64,000 nucleotides of DNA, taken from positions 1 through 64,000 of the forward strand of contig NZ_SLWR01000008.1 in NCBI RefSeq assembly GCF_004345665.1, given 5' to 3'. The notes beneath the pieces were generated by a model. The model was not told the origin of the DNA, ran no database searches, and saw only the letters and a program-made list of their open reading frames with translations. The DNA comes from Kribbella antiqua. Lineage in GTDB: Bacteria > Actinomycetota > Actinomycetes > Propionibacteriales > Kribbellaceae. Positions within the stretch are counted from its first letter, which is position 1, and every line of letters starts with the position of its first letter. Made by a program: the position numbers and the translations under genes. Shown in pieces: positions 16,497 through 25,001 of this stretch.

Positions 16497-17027
16497 GTGG
16501 AGATTCAAACGCCAGACCGGCAGGTTCGACTCGCGGTCGACCTGGTCAACACGCGGACGCTCGAGCCCGAGCAGTTGACGACACCCGGTGACGTCCGTGC
16601 GTTCCTGCTCGAGCATGGTGAGTCCGAGCCGATCACGCTGGACGAGAACGACCTGGCCGCCGTCCATGCTGTCCGGGAACGGATCCGGCCCGTCTTCCAC
16701 GCCGACCCTGCCGAGGCTGCACGCCTCCTCAACGAACTGCTCGCCGAGTACGCCGTACGCCCGTACTTGTCTGATCACGACGGGTCGCCGTGGCATCTGC
16801 ACGTGGCGAAGCCGGGCGCCTCGTGGGCCGACTGGCTGGCGGCGACGACCGCGCTCGGGTTGGCGAGCTTCGCGGCCGGCCATGGCTTCAAAGCCCTCGG
16901 CTCTTGTGCGGCCGTGGATTGCGAGCGCGTGTACGTGAATCCGGCCGAGCGGCGGCCGCGGAAGTTCTGTACGCCGACCTGCGCCAGCCGGACCCGGGTG
17001 GCGAACTATCGAGCCCGGCGACCCTGA
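16497..17027 (+). CDS. ABATE/CGNR zinc-finger putative regulator
   Basis: A 176-residue protein with an N-terminal ABATE domain (AVDLVNTR near residues 13-20) and a C-terminal CGNR zinc finger: GSCAAVDCERVYVNPAERRPRKFCTPTC is present as the two pairs C..C and C...C (residues about 138-166), ending in TRVANYRARR. Here the CGNR letters of the motif are not literal. Such proteins are proposed stress-responsive DNA-binding regulators. Start GTG 16497 with AGAGGAG six bases upstream. It faces the divergent MFS-GNAT operon. Confidence 0.88.
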   Translation: MEIQTPDRQVRLAVDLVNTRTLEPEQLTTPGDVRAFLLEHGESEPITLDENDLAAVHAVRERIRPVFHADPAEAARLLNELLAEYAVRPYLSDHDGSPWHLHVAKPGASWADWLAATTALGLASFAAGHGFKALGSCAAVDCERVYVNPAERRPRKFCTPTCASRTRVANYRARRP

Positions 17028-17029
17028 GG

Positions 17030-17464
17030 TCTAACGGCTCGATCTGGGCCGGTGACAGCCTGCAGATCGGCATGACGGCCGGTGCACCCGGTGAGGCGGC
17101 CAGAACGCAGGAGATCGGCGCCGCACTGACCGACGCGGGCACCGTGGACACCTGGCGTTGGTCACCCGTGGACCTTGCCGGTACGCCGCCTGGCGTCCAG
17201 GCCAAGGTGGTTCGTGATGCGACTGCCCACACCACGACGTACGAGATCGCCATTCCGTGGACAACGCTGGGTTTGGCGCCGGATGACCGGCTGCTGTCGA
17301 GCACTGTGGTGATCAACGAGAACGACGGCACGGGACGCCAGGGCTGGCTGACCTGGGGTACCGGTGTGGCGGAGGCCAAGAACCCAGCCGGATTCAACTG
17401 TCCGGCTGGACCCGGTGGCGGCTGCAGCTGCTGTCGCTGCGAAGCCCAGGGCGTGAGCGTCTAG
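17030..17464 (+). pseudogene. Remnant of an extracellular protein with a CBM9-like carbohydrate-binding domain
   Basis: This frame reads a CBM9-like core: WAGDSLQIGMTAGAPG, then TTTYEIAIPWTTLGLAPDD, then GRQGWLTWGTGVAEAKNPAGF, the usual order of the strands of this domain. No N-terminal part, start or signal peptide exists: the frame runs into the CGNR gene upstream. The end (from about 17395) becomes Gly/Cys-rich and looks out of frame. I read it as the decayed C-terminal fragment of a larger secreted carbohydrate-active protein. It occupies most of the 470-base gap before the biotinyl carrier gene. Confidence 0.65.
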
Positions 17465-17497
17465 GATCGACCGCGTCCCCGGAAAAGGAGCAGTCGC

Positions 17498-17719
17498 GTG
17501 AGTCACACAGTGGTCGCGGAGCTGGTGGCGAACGTGCTGAAGATCACTGCCAAGGCCGGGGACACGGTCGGTCCGGATGACACGCTGGTCATCCTGGAGT
17601 CGATGAAGATGGAGATCCCGGTGCTAGCCGAGGTGGCCGGCACGATCGTGGAGCTGAAGGTCACCGAGGGTGAGGTCGTCCGCGACGGCGATCCCATCGC
17701 GGTGATCGAGGAGAAGTAG
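17498..17719 (+). CDS. Small biotin/lipoyl-attachment carrier protein (TB7.3-like)
   Basis: A 73-residue free-standing biotinyl domain. The attachment motif ILESMKMEIPV places the modified lysine in the canonical M-K-M, with matching half-repeats VAELVANVLKITAKAGDTV and VEGEVVRDGDPIAVIEEK-type ends. M. tuberculosis has a similar 71-residue protein, TB7.3, next to sigH/rshA. Here it precedes sigE. GTG 17498 has AAAAGGAG seven bases upstream. Its enzyme partner, presumably an acyl-CoA carboxylase, is not in the window. Confidence 0.88.
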   Translation: MSHTVVAELVANVLKITAKAGDTVGPDDTLVILESMKMEIPVLAEVAGTIVELKVTEGEVVRDGDPIAVIEEK

Positions 17720-17783
17720 GAATCAACGAAAGTGGCTGTCAGCGCGTCTAGTCCTTGGGAGGCCCCGTGGAATGTCACGGCCG

Positions 17784-17809
17784 GGAACTTCAGGTCGGGG
17801 CGCCGCGTT
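17784..17809 (+). promoter_or_regulatory. ECF-type promoter upstream of sigE
   Basis: GGAAC at 17784-17788 and CGTT at 17806-17809 are separated by 17 bases, matching the GGAAC-N16/17-CGTT pattern used by SigE/SigH-type ECF sigma factors. It lies 120 bases before the chosen sigE start, implying autoregulation. Confidence 0.65.
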
Positions 17810-17928
17810 GAGCCGTCGTACGAGCAACTCAGGGTAGAACCCGGGTGTTCCCGACGTGCGCAGAGGACGGTGACCGCGGCACCATGGCCTTCACGCTCAT
17901 TGCCGAGAGGACCCAGGGAGGCGTTGCC

Positions 17929-18546
17929 GTGAAGCCGGCCGACATCTCCATGGCGCCTGCCCTGCAGCCGGTGCCGGACCCGCTGCCGTCCTGGGACGAG
18001 ATCGTCCGTACCCATTCCGCCCGCGTCTACCGGCTCGCGTACCGGCTGACCGGCAACAAGCACGACGCCGAGGATCTGACCCAGGAGGTCTTCGTCCGGG
18101 TCTTCCGCTCGCTGTCGTCGTACACGCCCGGCACCTTCGAGGGCTGGCTGTACCGGATCACCACCAACCTGTTCCTGGACGGCGCCCGCCGCCGGCAGCG
18201 GATCCGGTTCGACGGCCTGCCCGAGGACGCGCACGACCGGCTGCCGGCCAAGGGCGAGGGCCCGGCCGAGAAGCTGGACTCCGACCAGTTCGACCATGAC
18301 GTGCAGGACGCGCTCGACGCGCTCCCCGAGGACTTCCGCGCCGCCGTGGTCCTCTGCGACATCGAGGGCATGACGTACGACGAGATCGCCGACGTACTGG
18401 ATGTGAAGCTCGGGACCGTCCGGAGCCGGATCCACCGGGGCCGGTCGATGCTGCGCAAGCACCTCGAGCACCGCGCGCCACGGAGTGGCCAGACCAGGGT
18501 CGGTGGTCCGCCGGTCGACGGAGCGTTGGGTGGTGACTTCCGGTGA
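17929..18546 (+). CDS. sigE: ECF RNA polymerase sigma factor, SigE type
   Basis: Directs RNA polymerase to envelope-stress promoters. Region 2 is WDEIVRTHSARVYRLAYRLTGNKHDAEDLTQEVFVRVFRSL without gaps (given here as landmarks YRLAYRLTGN and DAEDLTQEVF); region 4 has FRAAVVLCDIEGMTYDEIAD and LGTVRSRIHRGRSMLRKHL. GTG 17929 is chosen because GGGAGG lies seven bases upstream; ATG 17884 and GTG 17845 in the same frame are alternatives and would add 15 or 28 residues. The anti-sigma gene starts inside its stop codon. An ECF promoter at 17784-17809 suggests positive feedback. Confidence 0.9.
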   Translation: MKPADISMAPALQPVPDPLPSWDEIVRTHSARVYRLAYRLTGNKHDAEDLTQEVFVRVFRSLSSYTPGTFEGWLYRITTNLFLDGARRRQRIRFDGLPEDAHDRLPAKGEGPAEKLDSDQFDHDVQDALDALPEDFRAAVVLCDIEGMTYDEIADVLDVKLGTVRSRIHRGRSMLRKHLEHRAPRSGQTRVGGPPVDGALGGDFR

Positions 18547-19154
18547 CGCTGCAGCACCCCATGGACAAGCTCAGCGCCGTCGTCGACGGCGAGCTGGACC
18601 ACGACTCCCGGGACAAGGTGCTGAGCCACCTGGTCGGTTGCGACTCATGCCGGGCCGAGGTGGACGCCCAGCGTCGCCTGAAGGCCCGGATGGCCGCTCT
18701 GGAGCCGCAGGAGCCTTCCAGTGACCTGATGCAGCGTCTGATGGGCGTCTCGTCGTTCTCGCCGGAGCCGCGTGAAGAGATCCGCCCGGTGCTCACACCG
18801 GCCGTCTCGCTCTTCCCACAGCGATCCGCGTTCCCAGCCGGGCGGACCGGTGCCAGCCGGCCTGGTGCTCCCCGGACCACTCGATCGCGCCGTCGTACCG
18901 GCGTACTGGGTGCGGCTGGTTCCGCTGCGGCCGTTGCGTCACTGCTCGGCACTGCCTTCGTCGTGGGCGACCCGTCGCGGCAGGAGCAGCCGCCGGTGCT
19001 GCAGCCGCCGGTGGCGAGCTTCTCGTCCGACCACGCCAGTACGACGAGCGGAGCGCCGTTCAGCGACCCGGTCGCGCTGCTGAACTCCTTCAACGGGGCT
19101 GGGTACGCCGGGCTGGGCCCGACGCTGCAGCCGGTGGCCCTGACGGGACGCTGA
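18543..19154 (+). CDS. rseA: Zinc-binding anti-sigma factor (RseA-like)
   Basis: A 203-residue ZAS-type anti-sigma factor for the adjacent sigma factor. The zinc motif HxxxCxxC is visible as HLVGCDSCRAEV near residues 29-40 after a helical start MDKLSAVVDGELDHD. A hydrophobic stretch (about 116-138, GVLGAAGSAAAVASLLGTAFVVG broken by no charges) may be a membrane anchor, followed by an external Pro/Ser-rich tail. The GTG start overlaps the sigE stop by four bases, which fixes stoichiometry through translational coupling. Confidence 0.88.
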   Translation: MTLQHPMDKLSAVVDGELDHDSRDKVLSHLVGCDSCRAEVDAQRRLKARMAALEPQEPSSDLMQRLMGVSSFSPEPREEIRPVLTPAVSLFPQRSAFPAGRTGASRPGAPRTTRSRRRTGVLGAAGSAAAVASLLGTAFVVGDPSRQEQPPVLQPPVASFSSDHASTTSGAPFSDPVALLNSFNGAGYAGLGPTLQPVALTGR

Positions 19155-19157
19155 CGC

Positions 19158-20219
19158 GTGAGCCTCTCCCGGCTCGCCGTACTGGTCAGCACAGCACTGA
19201 TCGGCTTCGGCATGCCCACGCCTGCCTTCGCGGCCCAGCATTTCGCGGTCCAGAACGAGGACTCGCCGTCGGCGATCAGCTGGCTGCAGAAGGCCGCCGC
19301 CGCGCCGGACCGGATCTCGTACCACGGCACGCAGATCATCACCGCCTGGGGACCGCAGGGCGCCAGCTCGGCCATGCTCGACATCGTCCACGCGGCTTCA
19401 CAGGGGTCGGAGATCAGCGTGGTCGGCTCGTCGTCCTCACCAGGCGCTAAGTCGTTTGTGCAGCGGGCTGCGCATTCTGGTGACTCTGTGGACGGTGGGC
19501 CGCTGGCGCTGCTGCGGGCGACGTACCAGCTCGTCTACAAGTGCTGCACGGACACCATCGGGCGGGCCGCCGTACTCGTCGAGGCGCTCCGGGACGACCA
19601 GACGCTGGCGGCGCGGTTCTGGATCGACAAGGCGACCGGTCTGCTGCTGCAGCGGCAGCTGTTCAGCGCCGACGGCAAGACGATGGTCCGGGCGACAGTC
19701 TTCACCGAGCTGGAGATCGAGGACTCGGAGTTCATCGGTCACCTCCCGCCGACGACACCGAGCGCAGTCGAGTCGCTCGGCCTGGGCAAGGTCGACAACC
19801 TCCGCTCGGAAGGCTGGGTCTGCAGTCCGCAGCTGCCCGCGTCGCTGAAGCTGTACGACGTCCACCAGGACACCACCAACGGGTCGCTGCAGTTCTCGTA
19901 CTCCGACGGGTTGTTCAACGTCTCACTGTTCGAACAGCGTGGTGCGCTGGACCCGGCCGCTGTCGCCGGGTTCACCACCACCCAGACGCCGGGTGTCTAC
20001 CTGCGGTACGGGATGCCGTCGTACGTCGTCTGGTCGTCCGGCGGGATCGTCTACACGCTGATCGGCGACCTGCCGCCGGACATGCTCGGGCAGGTGGTCG
20101 GCTCGTTCCCGCACGACATCCCGGTCAAGCTCACCGCGATCCAGCGGATGGGCGCCGGGCTGGCCAAAATCGCGACGTGGCTCACTCCGATGGGTGCGCT
20201 GTCCTCGAAGCTGGGATAA
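19158..20219 (+). CDS. MucB/RseB-like exported sigma-E regulatory protein
   Basis: A 353-residue exported protein with a signal peptide ending near AFA-AQ (residue 26). The N-terminal domain resembles the LolA-like fold of MucB/RseB: SAISWLQKAAAAPDRISYHGTQII, then a run of beta strands with LVEALRDDQTLAARFWIDKATGLLLQRQL cut into those landmarks. A second domain follows from about residue 200. In proteobacteria RseB shields RseA from proteolysis until it binds lipids or unfolded porins. The gene starts three bases after rseA and precedes htrA, fitting an envelope-stress relay. Confidence 0.75.
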   Translation: MSLSRLAVLVSTALIGFGMPTPAFAAQHFAVQNEDSPSAISWLQKAAAAPDRISYHGTQIITAWGPQGASSAMLDIVHAASQGSEISVVGSSSSPGAKSFVQRAAHSGDSVDGGPLALLRATYQLVYKCCTDTIGRAAVLVEALRDDQTLAARFWIDKATGLLLQRQLFSADGKTMVRATVFTELEIEDSEFIGHLPPTTPSAVESLGLGKVDNLRSEGWVCSPQLPASLKLYDVHQDTTNGSLQFSYSDGLFNVSLFEQRGALDPAAVAGFTTTQTPGVYLRYGMPSYVVWSSGGIVYTLIGDLPPDMLGQVVGSFPHDIPVKLTAIQRMGAGLAKIATWLTPMGALSSKLG

Positions 20220-20296
20220 TCAAAGGTGGCAGTGCCTCCCGGGACCCGTGACGGGCTGCCGACCGACGACCACGACGACGACGTGAGGCGGGCACC

Positions 20297-21922
20297 GTGA
20301 CCAGCGACGACGCCGAGCCGACAGTACCGACCCCCCAGGCAGAACCCACCACCCCTCTGCCCACGGCCCCCGGCTCCCCGCCCCCCACCAACGCTGACCC
20401 CACAAGCCCCAACCCCCTCGCCCCCTCCGCTGACGCACTGGGCGCTGGCCCAGCCAGCTCGACGGACCCCCTGGGTGCCCCCGGCACCACCTCCTCCAGC
20501 CCGGGCGGCACGCTCGACGCTCCCTCCTCTCCCAGCGCCCCCGGCGCAGACTCCTCTCCCGGCGCCGTAGGCGCCGGTTCTTCGCCGTTGACGGCGTTGG
20601 TGCCGCCTGCGGTGGGAGCGGGTGCGGCGCCTCTGCCTACGCCGGGGAGTGACGCGGCGTACCGGCAGCAGACGGGTGGGAGGTCGACCAGTCAGCGGAG
20701 CTTCGGGAAGCCGGAGGACCCTGGGTTCCGGCCGGTGTACCAAGGACAAGCCTGGCCGACCCAGCGCCCGGCGTACCAGCCGAGCTACACCCCGCCCCCG
20801 CCGCTCGACTGGCACCAGCAGCAGGCCCGCGCGTACACCCCGGCCCCGCCGCCGAAGTCCAACCGCATCATCGCCATCGCAGCGGCTGTCGCCCTGATCG
20901 TCGGCCTGCTCGCCGGCGTCGGCGCGGCCGTCGGCGTCGTAGCCCTGCACGACGACAACCCGGTCGCCGAACCATCCGGCCCACCGATCGGCAACGGCAC
21001 CGACCCGCGGATCCGCAGTGGCTCGGTTTCCGCCGTCGCCGCGACTCTGCTGCCGAGCGTCGTACAGCTGAAGGTCGAAGGCGCCGACAACTCGAACGCG
21101 ACCGGTTCCGGCTTCGTCATCGACACCTCCGGCCACATCCTGACCAACAACCACGTCGTGTCCGCGGCGGCGACCGGCGGTTCGATCCAGGTCGTCACCC
21201 AGAAGGGCAAGACTGCGACCGCACGGCTGGTCGGCCGCTCCCCGGTGTACGACCTGGCCGTCGTACAGGTGGTCGGTCTGGACGCGCCCGCGGTGCAGTT
21301 CGGGCGCTCGGACCTGGCGGTCGTCGGCCAGGACGTGGTCGCGATCGGTTCGCCGCTCGGCCTTGCCGGCACCGTCACCTCCGGCATCGTGTCGGCCAAG
21401 AACCGCCCGGTCATCGCCGGCGGCGAGGGCGAGACGTCGTTCATCAACGCGCTGCAGACCGACGCCGCGATCAACCCGGGCAACTCCGGCGGCCCACTGG
21501 TCGACATGAACGCCCGCGTGATCGGCGTGAACTCCGCGATCGCGACCGTCCGCGGCAGCGAGGAAGGCCAGAGCGGCAACATCGGCCTCGGGTTCGCGAT
21601 CCCGATCGACCAGGCCCGGCGTACGGCGCAGCAGCTGATCGCGACCGGCAAAGCGTCGTACCCGGTGATCGGTGCCGAGGTGGACATGCAGTTCGAGGGC
21701 GGCGCCCGGGTCAGCAAGGTGACCACCGGCTCGCCGGCGGCGCGCGCGGGGATCCGGATCGGCGACGTGATCACCTCGATCGACAGCCAGCAGGTGGACT
21801 CCGCGGAGGCGCTGATCGTCGCCATCCGCACCCACCAGCCCGGCGAGCATGTCCGCCTCGCCTACGAACGCGGCGGCCGCTCCCGCGAGGTAACCCTCAC
21901 CCTCGGCCAGCAAATCGGCTAA
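20297..21922 (+). CDS. htrA: Membrane-anchored HtrA/DegP-type serine protease with PDZ domain
   Basis: A 541-residue protease. A long Pro/Ser/Thr/Ala-rich cytoplasmic region (1-188) precedes one transmembrane helix (about 190-216), then the trypsin-like domain with triad H286 (TNNHVVS), D319 (VYDLAVV) and S397 (NPGNSGGP), and a C-terminal PDZ domain (about 450-535, SPAARAGIRIGDVITSIDSQ). It degrades or senses damaged envelope proteins. GTG 20297 lies 77 bases after the RseB-like gene. It completes a sigE-rseA-rseB-htrA-tatB block. Confidence 0.93.
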   Translation: MTSDDAEPTVPTPQAEPTTPLPTAPGSPPPTNADPTSPNPLAPSADALGAGPASSTDPLGAPGTTSSSPGGTLDAPSSPSAPGADSSPGAVGAGSSPLTALVPPAVGAGAAPLPTPGSDAAYRQQTGGRSTSQRSFGKPEDPGFRPVYQGQAWPTQRPAYQPSYTPPPPLDWHQQQARAYTPAPPPKSNRIIAIAAAVALIVGLLAGVGAAVGVVALHDDNPVAEPSGPPIGNGTDPRIRSGSVSAVAATLLPSVVQLKVEGADNSNATGSGFVIDTSGHILTNNHVVSAAATGGSIQVVTQKGKTATARLVGRSPVYDLAVVQVVGLDAPAVQFGRSDLAVVGQDVVAIGSPLGLAGTVTSGIVSAKNRPVIAGGEGETSFINALQTDAAINPGNSGGPLVDMNARVIGVNSAIATVRGSEEGQSGNIGLGFAIPIDQARRTAQQLIATGKASYPVIGAEVDMQFEGGARVSKVTTGSPAARAGIRIGDVITSIDSQQVDSAEALIVAIRTHQPGEHVRLAYERGGRSREVTLTLGQQIG

Positions 21923-21934
21923 CGCAGTACGCCA

Positions 21935-22013
21935 CCACCCGGCGGCACCAAGCACCACCGCCGCCACCCAGCGGCACCAAGCACCACCGCCGCCACCCAG
22001 CACTACCGCCGCC
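21935..22013. repeat. 29-bp tandem repeat, 2.7 units
   Basis: Two nearly identical 29-base units (21935-21963 and 21964-21992, differing at one position) begin CCACCC and end CACCACCGCCG, with a shortened third unit to about 22013. The array sits between htrA and tatB. No function is evident; it is simple-sequence-like rather than CRISPR-like. Confidence 0.7.
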
Positions 22014-22136
22014 TCGGCGGCAGACGCAGTACGACGGAAGGCTCGCCGGCCGGCGGGCGTCCAGGAATGGCTGACCCGGCAGGCGGGCTGACCACCGGCG
22101 GGCTACCCTGGTCGCCGAACGAGGAAAGGTGGGGAC

Positions 22137-22481
22137 ATGTTCGGCATCGGGCCACTCGAGCTGGTGGTGATCGCGATCGTCGCCGTGCTCGTCTTCGGTC
22201 CGGACCGGTTGCCAGAGTTCGCCCGTACGGCGGGCCGGCTGCTGCGCCAGGTCCGTCAGATGGTCAGCAACGCGCAGAACGACCTGCGCAACGAGCTCGG
22301 CCCGGAGTTCGCCGACCTCGAACTGCAGGACCTCAACCCGCGGAACTTCGTCCGCAAACACCTGCTCGAGGGCACCGACGACTACGACGACAAGCCCGTC
22401 ACCGACCCCGACTTCATGGACTCCACCCCCGAACGCCTCCCCGCCGGCCAGCGAGCCCCCTTCGACCCAGAATCCACCTAA
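22137..22481 (+). CDS. tatB: Sec-independent protein translocase TatB
   Basis: A 114-residue Tat translocon subunit. The N-terminal membrane helix and hinge IGPLELVVIAIVAVLVFGPD are followed by the amphipathic RLPEFARTAGRLLRQVRQM and a charged tail. The proline-containing FGPDRLPE hinge is diagnostic. TatB works with TatA and TatC, which lie elsewhere. AAAGGTGGGG precedes ATG 22137. Its place after htrA matches the mycobacterial order. Confidence 0.92.
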   Translation: MFGIGPLELVVIAIVAVLVFGPDRLPEFARTAGRLLRQVRQMVSNAQNDLRNELGPEFADLELQDLNPRNFVRKHLLEGTDDYDDKPVTDPDFMDSTPERLPAGQRAPFDPEST

Positions 22482-22542
22482 CCCCAGCCAAGCCGCAGGT
22501 CGATGCGCGTGGCTGGTGGTCGGTGCCGCCGACTCCACCTGA

Positions 22543-22559
22543 CCGCAGCTGTGCTGCGG
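22543..22559 (+). terminator. Short hairpin after tatB
   Basis: CCGCAGC (22543-22549) and GCTGCGG (22553-22559) form a perfect 7-bp stem with a 3-base loop about 60 bases after tatB. There is no U-tract; actinobacterial terminators often lack one. Confidence 0.4.
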
Positions 22560-22612
22560 GTGGAGGTGCGGACTTGGCCCTGCGCGATTGCTGGAGGCTT
22601 TTGCGCATGACT

Positions 22613-22650
22613 TGGGAGGGTTTCTGGCGCTATCCCAGGAAACCCTCCCA
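22613..22650. terminator. Bidirectional terminator hairpin between tatB and GNAT gene
   Basis: TGGGAGGGTTTC (22613-22624) pairs perfectly with GAAACCCTCCCA (22639-22650), and the stem extends with TGG/CCA past a one-base bulge. It lies between two converging genes, where a two-way terminator is expected. Confidence 0.65.
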
Positions 22651-22728
22651 GCTGACTCGCAGCACGAGTCCGCGAACTTGTTGGTCGGGCGGGTGGGAGC
22701 CGACGAGTGCCTGCGCCCGGCTGGGGGC

Positions 22729-23814
22729 TCAGGGGGTTAGGTCGGTGGGGAGTAGGTCGTAGGTGACTCGGGCGTCCAGGTGGGTGGCCAGGGGGAAGGC
22801 TTCGCGTTCGGTGCCGGCGTGTTGGAAGCCGGCTGATTCGGCGACTCGGCGGGCGGCTTGGTTGGTGGCGGCGGTGCGGATGAGCAGGCGGTGGCCGCCG
22901 TACCCGTCGGGCGAGAAGAACCAGTCGGCGACGCGGCGGATGGCTTCCGTCATCAGGCCGCGGCCCTGCGCATCCGGGTGGACCCAGTAGCCGAGTTCGC
23001 CCGCTTCGCCGTACCCGAGGTTGAAGAGGGTGAGGTTGCCGAGGCCGAGGTCCGTCTCGGCGTCGGCGAGGCACCAGTTGTAGCGGTGGCCGGCGGCCGC
23101 CTGCTCGGCCATGTCCTTCAGCCAGAAGCGGGCGTCCTCGGCCGTGAACGGCTGCGGGATGAACGGCAGGAAGTGCGCGGTCGCCTGATTGGTCCGGGCG
23201 GTCGTGATCCGCGAGATCTCGTCGTCCCGCCAGGTCCGTAGCCGGAGCCGCGGAGTCTCCAGCACCGGATGGTCGAACCACGGCCGCCGCGGCTTCCGCT
23301 CGTCGTCCGGCCCGATCCAGCCGGTCCAGGCGTCGACCCGGCGGCCATGTTCCTCGCCGAAGCCGGGAATGGCTTCGCCCATCCGGAAGCCGGTAGCCCA
23401 TGCCACCCGTCTCGACGGCCAGTTGCCGACACGCGCCCACCAGTGCACGACATGGAAACCGCACTCGCCGAACCCGAAGTCGAGCGCCAACCGGACCGCG
23501 CGTGAGGCGACGCCCGCGCCACGGGCGCGGGAGGCCAGGCCGTAGTGGATGGAGGCGTTGCCGTGCGGATCCGGCTCGAGGCCGACGGTTCCGGCGTACT
23601 GACCCTGGTATTCGATCACGAAGACGAGTCGCGTCCCGATCTTCCAGGCTTCGTGGATTCCGTAGGTGATCCAGCGGCGCGCGTCGTCGGCGTCGAACCT
23701 GCGGTCCGGATCCTCGCGATGGCGCTCGAGCTGACCTGGTACGTCGTCGGGCCGTGGGGCGCGCAGCGTCACCACGCCGTCGGTCAGGACCGGATGCTCA
23801 GGAGGAATCGGCAC
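22729..23814 (-). CDS. Tandem GNAT acetyltransferase (two domains)
   Basis: A 361-residue protein with two RimJ/RimL-like GNAT domains. The first (about 1-165) starts with LTDGVVTLRAPRPDDVP and has IHYGLASRARGAGVASRAVR; the second (about 180-355) starts ETPRLRLRTWRDDEISR and has LGYWVHPDAQGRGLMTEAIR with ATNQAARRVAESAGF. Both acetyl-CoA loops look complete. It may acetylate ribosomal or other N-termini or a small amine. Convergent to tatB, 42 bases upstream of nothing else on its strand. Confidence 0.85.
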   Translation of the reverse strand: MPIPPEHPVLTDGVVTLRAPRPDDVPGQLERHREDPDRRFDADDARRWITYGIHEAWKIGTRLVFVIEYQGQYAGTVGLEPDPHGNASIHYGLASRARGAGVASRAVRLALDFGFGECGFHVVHWWARVGNWPSRRVAWATGFRMGEAIPGFGEEHGRRVDAWTGWIGPDDERKPRRPWFDHPVLETPRLRLRTWRDDEISRITTARTNQATAHFLPFIPQPFTAEDARFWLKDMAEQAAAGHRYNWCLADAETDLGLGNLTLFNLGYGEAGELGYWVHPDAQGRGLMTEAIRRVADWFFSPDGYGGHRLLIRTAATNQAARRVAESAGFQHAGTEREAFPLATHLDARVTYDLLPTDLTP

Positions 23815-23855
23815 CCTGCCAAGTCAACACCAGCTGACGGCCACCTTCAGCCGGT

Positions 23856-25001
23856 TTACCGGCCGACGGGGGAGAGACCGAGTTGACGGCCGAGGAGGCC
23901 GCGGGGGCGGCCGCCGAGCTTCGCCGCGATCTTGTCGAGGACCTGCGCGGCAGGAGTGTCCGGGTCCGTCATGATCAGCGGCGTACCGAGGTCGCCGCCG
24001 CTGCGGAGGCGCTCGTCCAGCGGGACCTCGCCCAGCAGCGGGATCTTGTAACCGAGCCGCGCCGACAGCGTCTCCGCCACGCGCGCACCGCCGCCGCTGC
24101 CGAAGATCTCGATCCGGTGCTCCGGACCGCAGTGCGGGCACGGCAGGAAGGACATGTTCTCGACCACGCCGGCCACCCGCTGGTGCACCATCTGCGCCAT
24201 CGTCCCGGCCCGCTCGGCCACCTCGGCGGCGGCCTCCTGCGGAGTCGTCACCACGATCACCTCGGCGCTGGTCAGCCGCTGGCCGACCGAGATCGCGATG
24301 TCACCGGTGCCGGGCGGCAGGTCGAGCAGCAGTACGTCGAGGTCGCCCCAGTACACGTCCGCCAGCATCTGCACCAGCGCGCGGTCCAGGATCGGGCCGC
24401 GCCAGGCGACCACCTGGTCCCGCTTCGGCTTCAGCATGCCGATCGAGATCACCTTCACGCCGTGCGCGGGCACCGGCATGATCATGTCGTCCACCGCGGT
24501 CGGCCGCTGGTCCGCGACGCCGAACATGGCCGGCACCGAGTGCCCGTAGATGTCCGCGTCCAGTACGCCGACCGACAATCCCTGCCGCGCCATCGCGACC
24601 GCGAGGTTCACCGTCACCGACGACTTGCCCACACCGCCCTTGCCGGACGCGATCGCGAACACCTTGGTCAGCGAGTCCGGCCGCGAGAACGGGATCTCCT
24701 TCTCCGCCACGCCGCCGCGCAACTGCGTCTGCAGGGCAGCCCGCTGCTCGGCCGACATCACGCCGAGGTCGATCTCGACCCCGGTGACGCCGTCCAGCTT
24801 GCTGACCGCGGCCGTGGTGTCGCGCCGCAGGGTGTCCTTCATCGGGCAGCCCGCGACGGTCAGCAGAATCCGTACGGCGACCACGCCGTCTTCGCGTACG
24901 ACGACGGACTCGACCATGCCCAGGTCCGTGATCGGCTTCTTGATCTCCGGATCCAGCACACCACCGAGCGCTGTGGTCACCTGATCAGCAGTGGGAGCCA
25001 T
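23856..25001 (-). CDS. mrp: Mrp/NBP35-family iron-sulfur cluster carrier ATPase
   Basis: A 381-residue P-loop ATPase that carries Fe-S clusters to apoproteins. An N-terminal MIP18/DUF59 domain (about 1-95, VLDPEIKKPITDLGMV) precedes the ATPase with the deviant Walker A IASGKGGVGKSSVTVNLA and VLDADIYGHSVP; the cluster-binding CxxC is in FLPCPHCG. ATG 25001 gives the usual length. In mycobacteria mrp also lies close downstream of sigE-htrA-tatB. Confidence 0.93.
   Translation of the reverse strand: MAPTADQVTTALGGVLDPEIKKPITDLGMVESVVVREDGVVAVRILLTVAGCPMKDTLRRDTTAAVSKLDGVTGVEIDLGVMSAEQRAALQTQLRGGVAEKEIPFSRPDSLTKVFAIASGKGGVGKSSVTVNLAVAMARQGLSVGVLDADIYGHSVPAMFGVADQRPTAVDDMIMPVPAHGVKVISIGMLKPKRDQVVAWRGPILDRALVQMLADVYWGDLDVLLLDLPPGTGDIAISVGQRLTSAEVIVVTTPQEAAAEVAERAGTMAQMVHQRVAGVVENMSFLPCPHCGPEHRIEIFGSGGGARVAETLSARLGYKIPLLGEVPLDERLRSGGDLGTPLIMTDPDTPAAQVLDKIAAKLGGRPRGLLGRQLGLSPVGR

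Noticed and set aside
17845..17928. Longer N-terminus for sigE from GTG 17845 or ATG 17884
   Set aside because: Neither has a good ribosome site, whereas GTG 17929 has GGGAGG at seven bases; kept only as alternatives.
21935..22013. Tandem repeat as a CRISPR-like array
   Set aside because: Units are contiguous without spacers and no cas genes exist; it is a simple tandem duplication.
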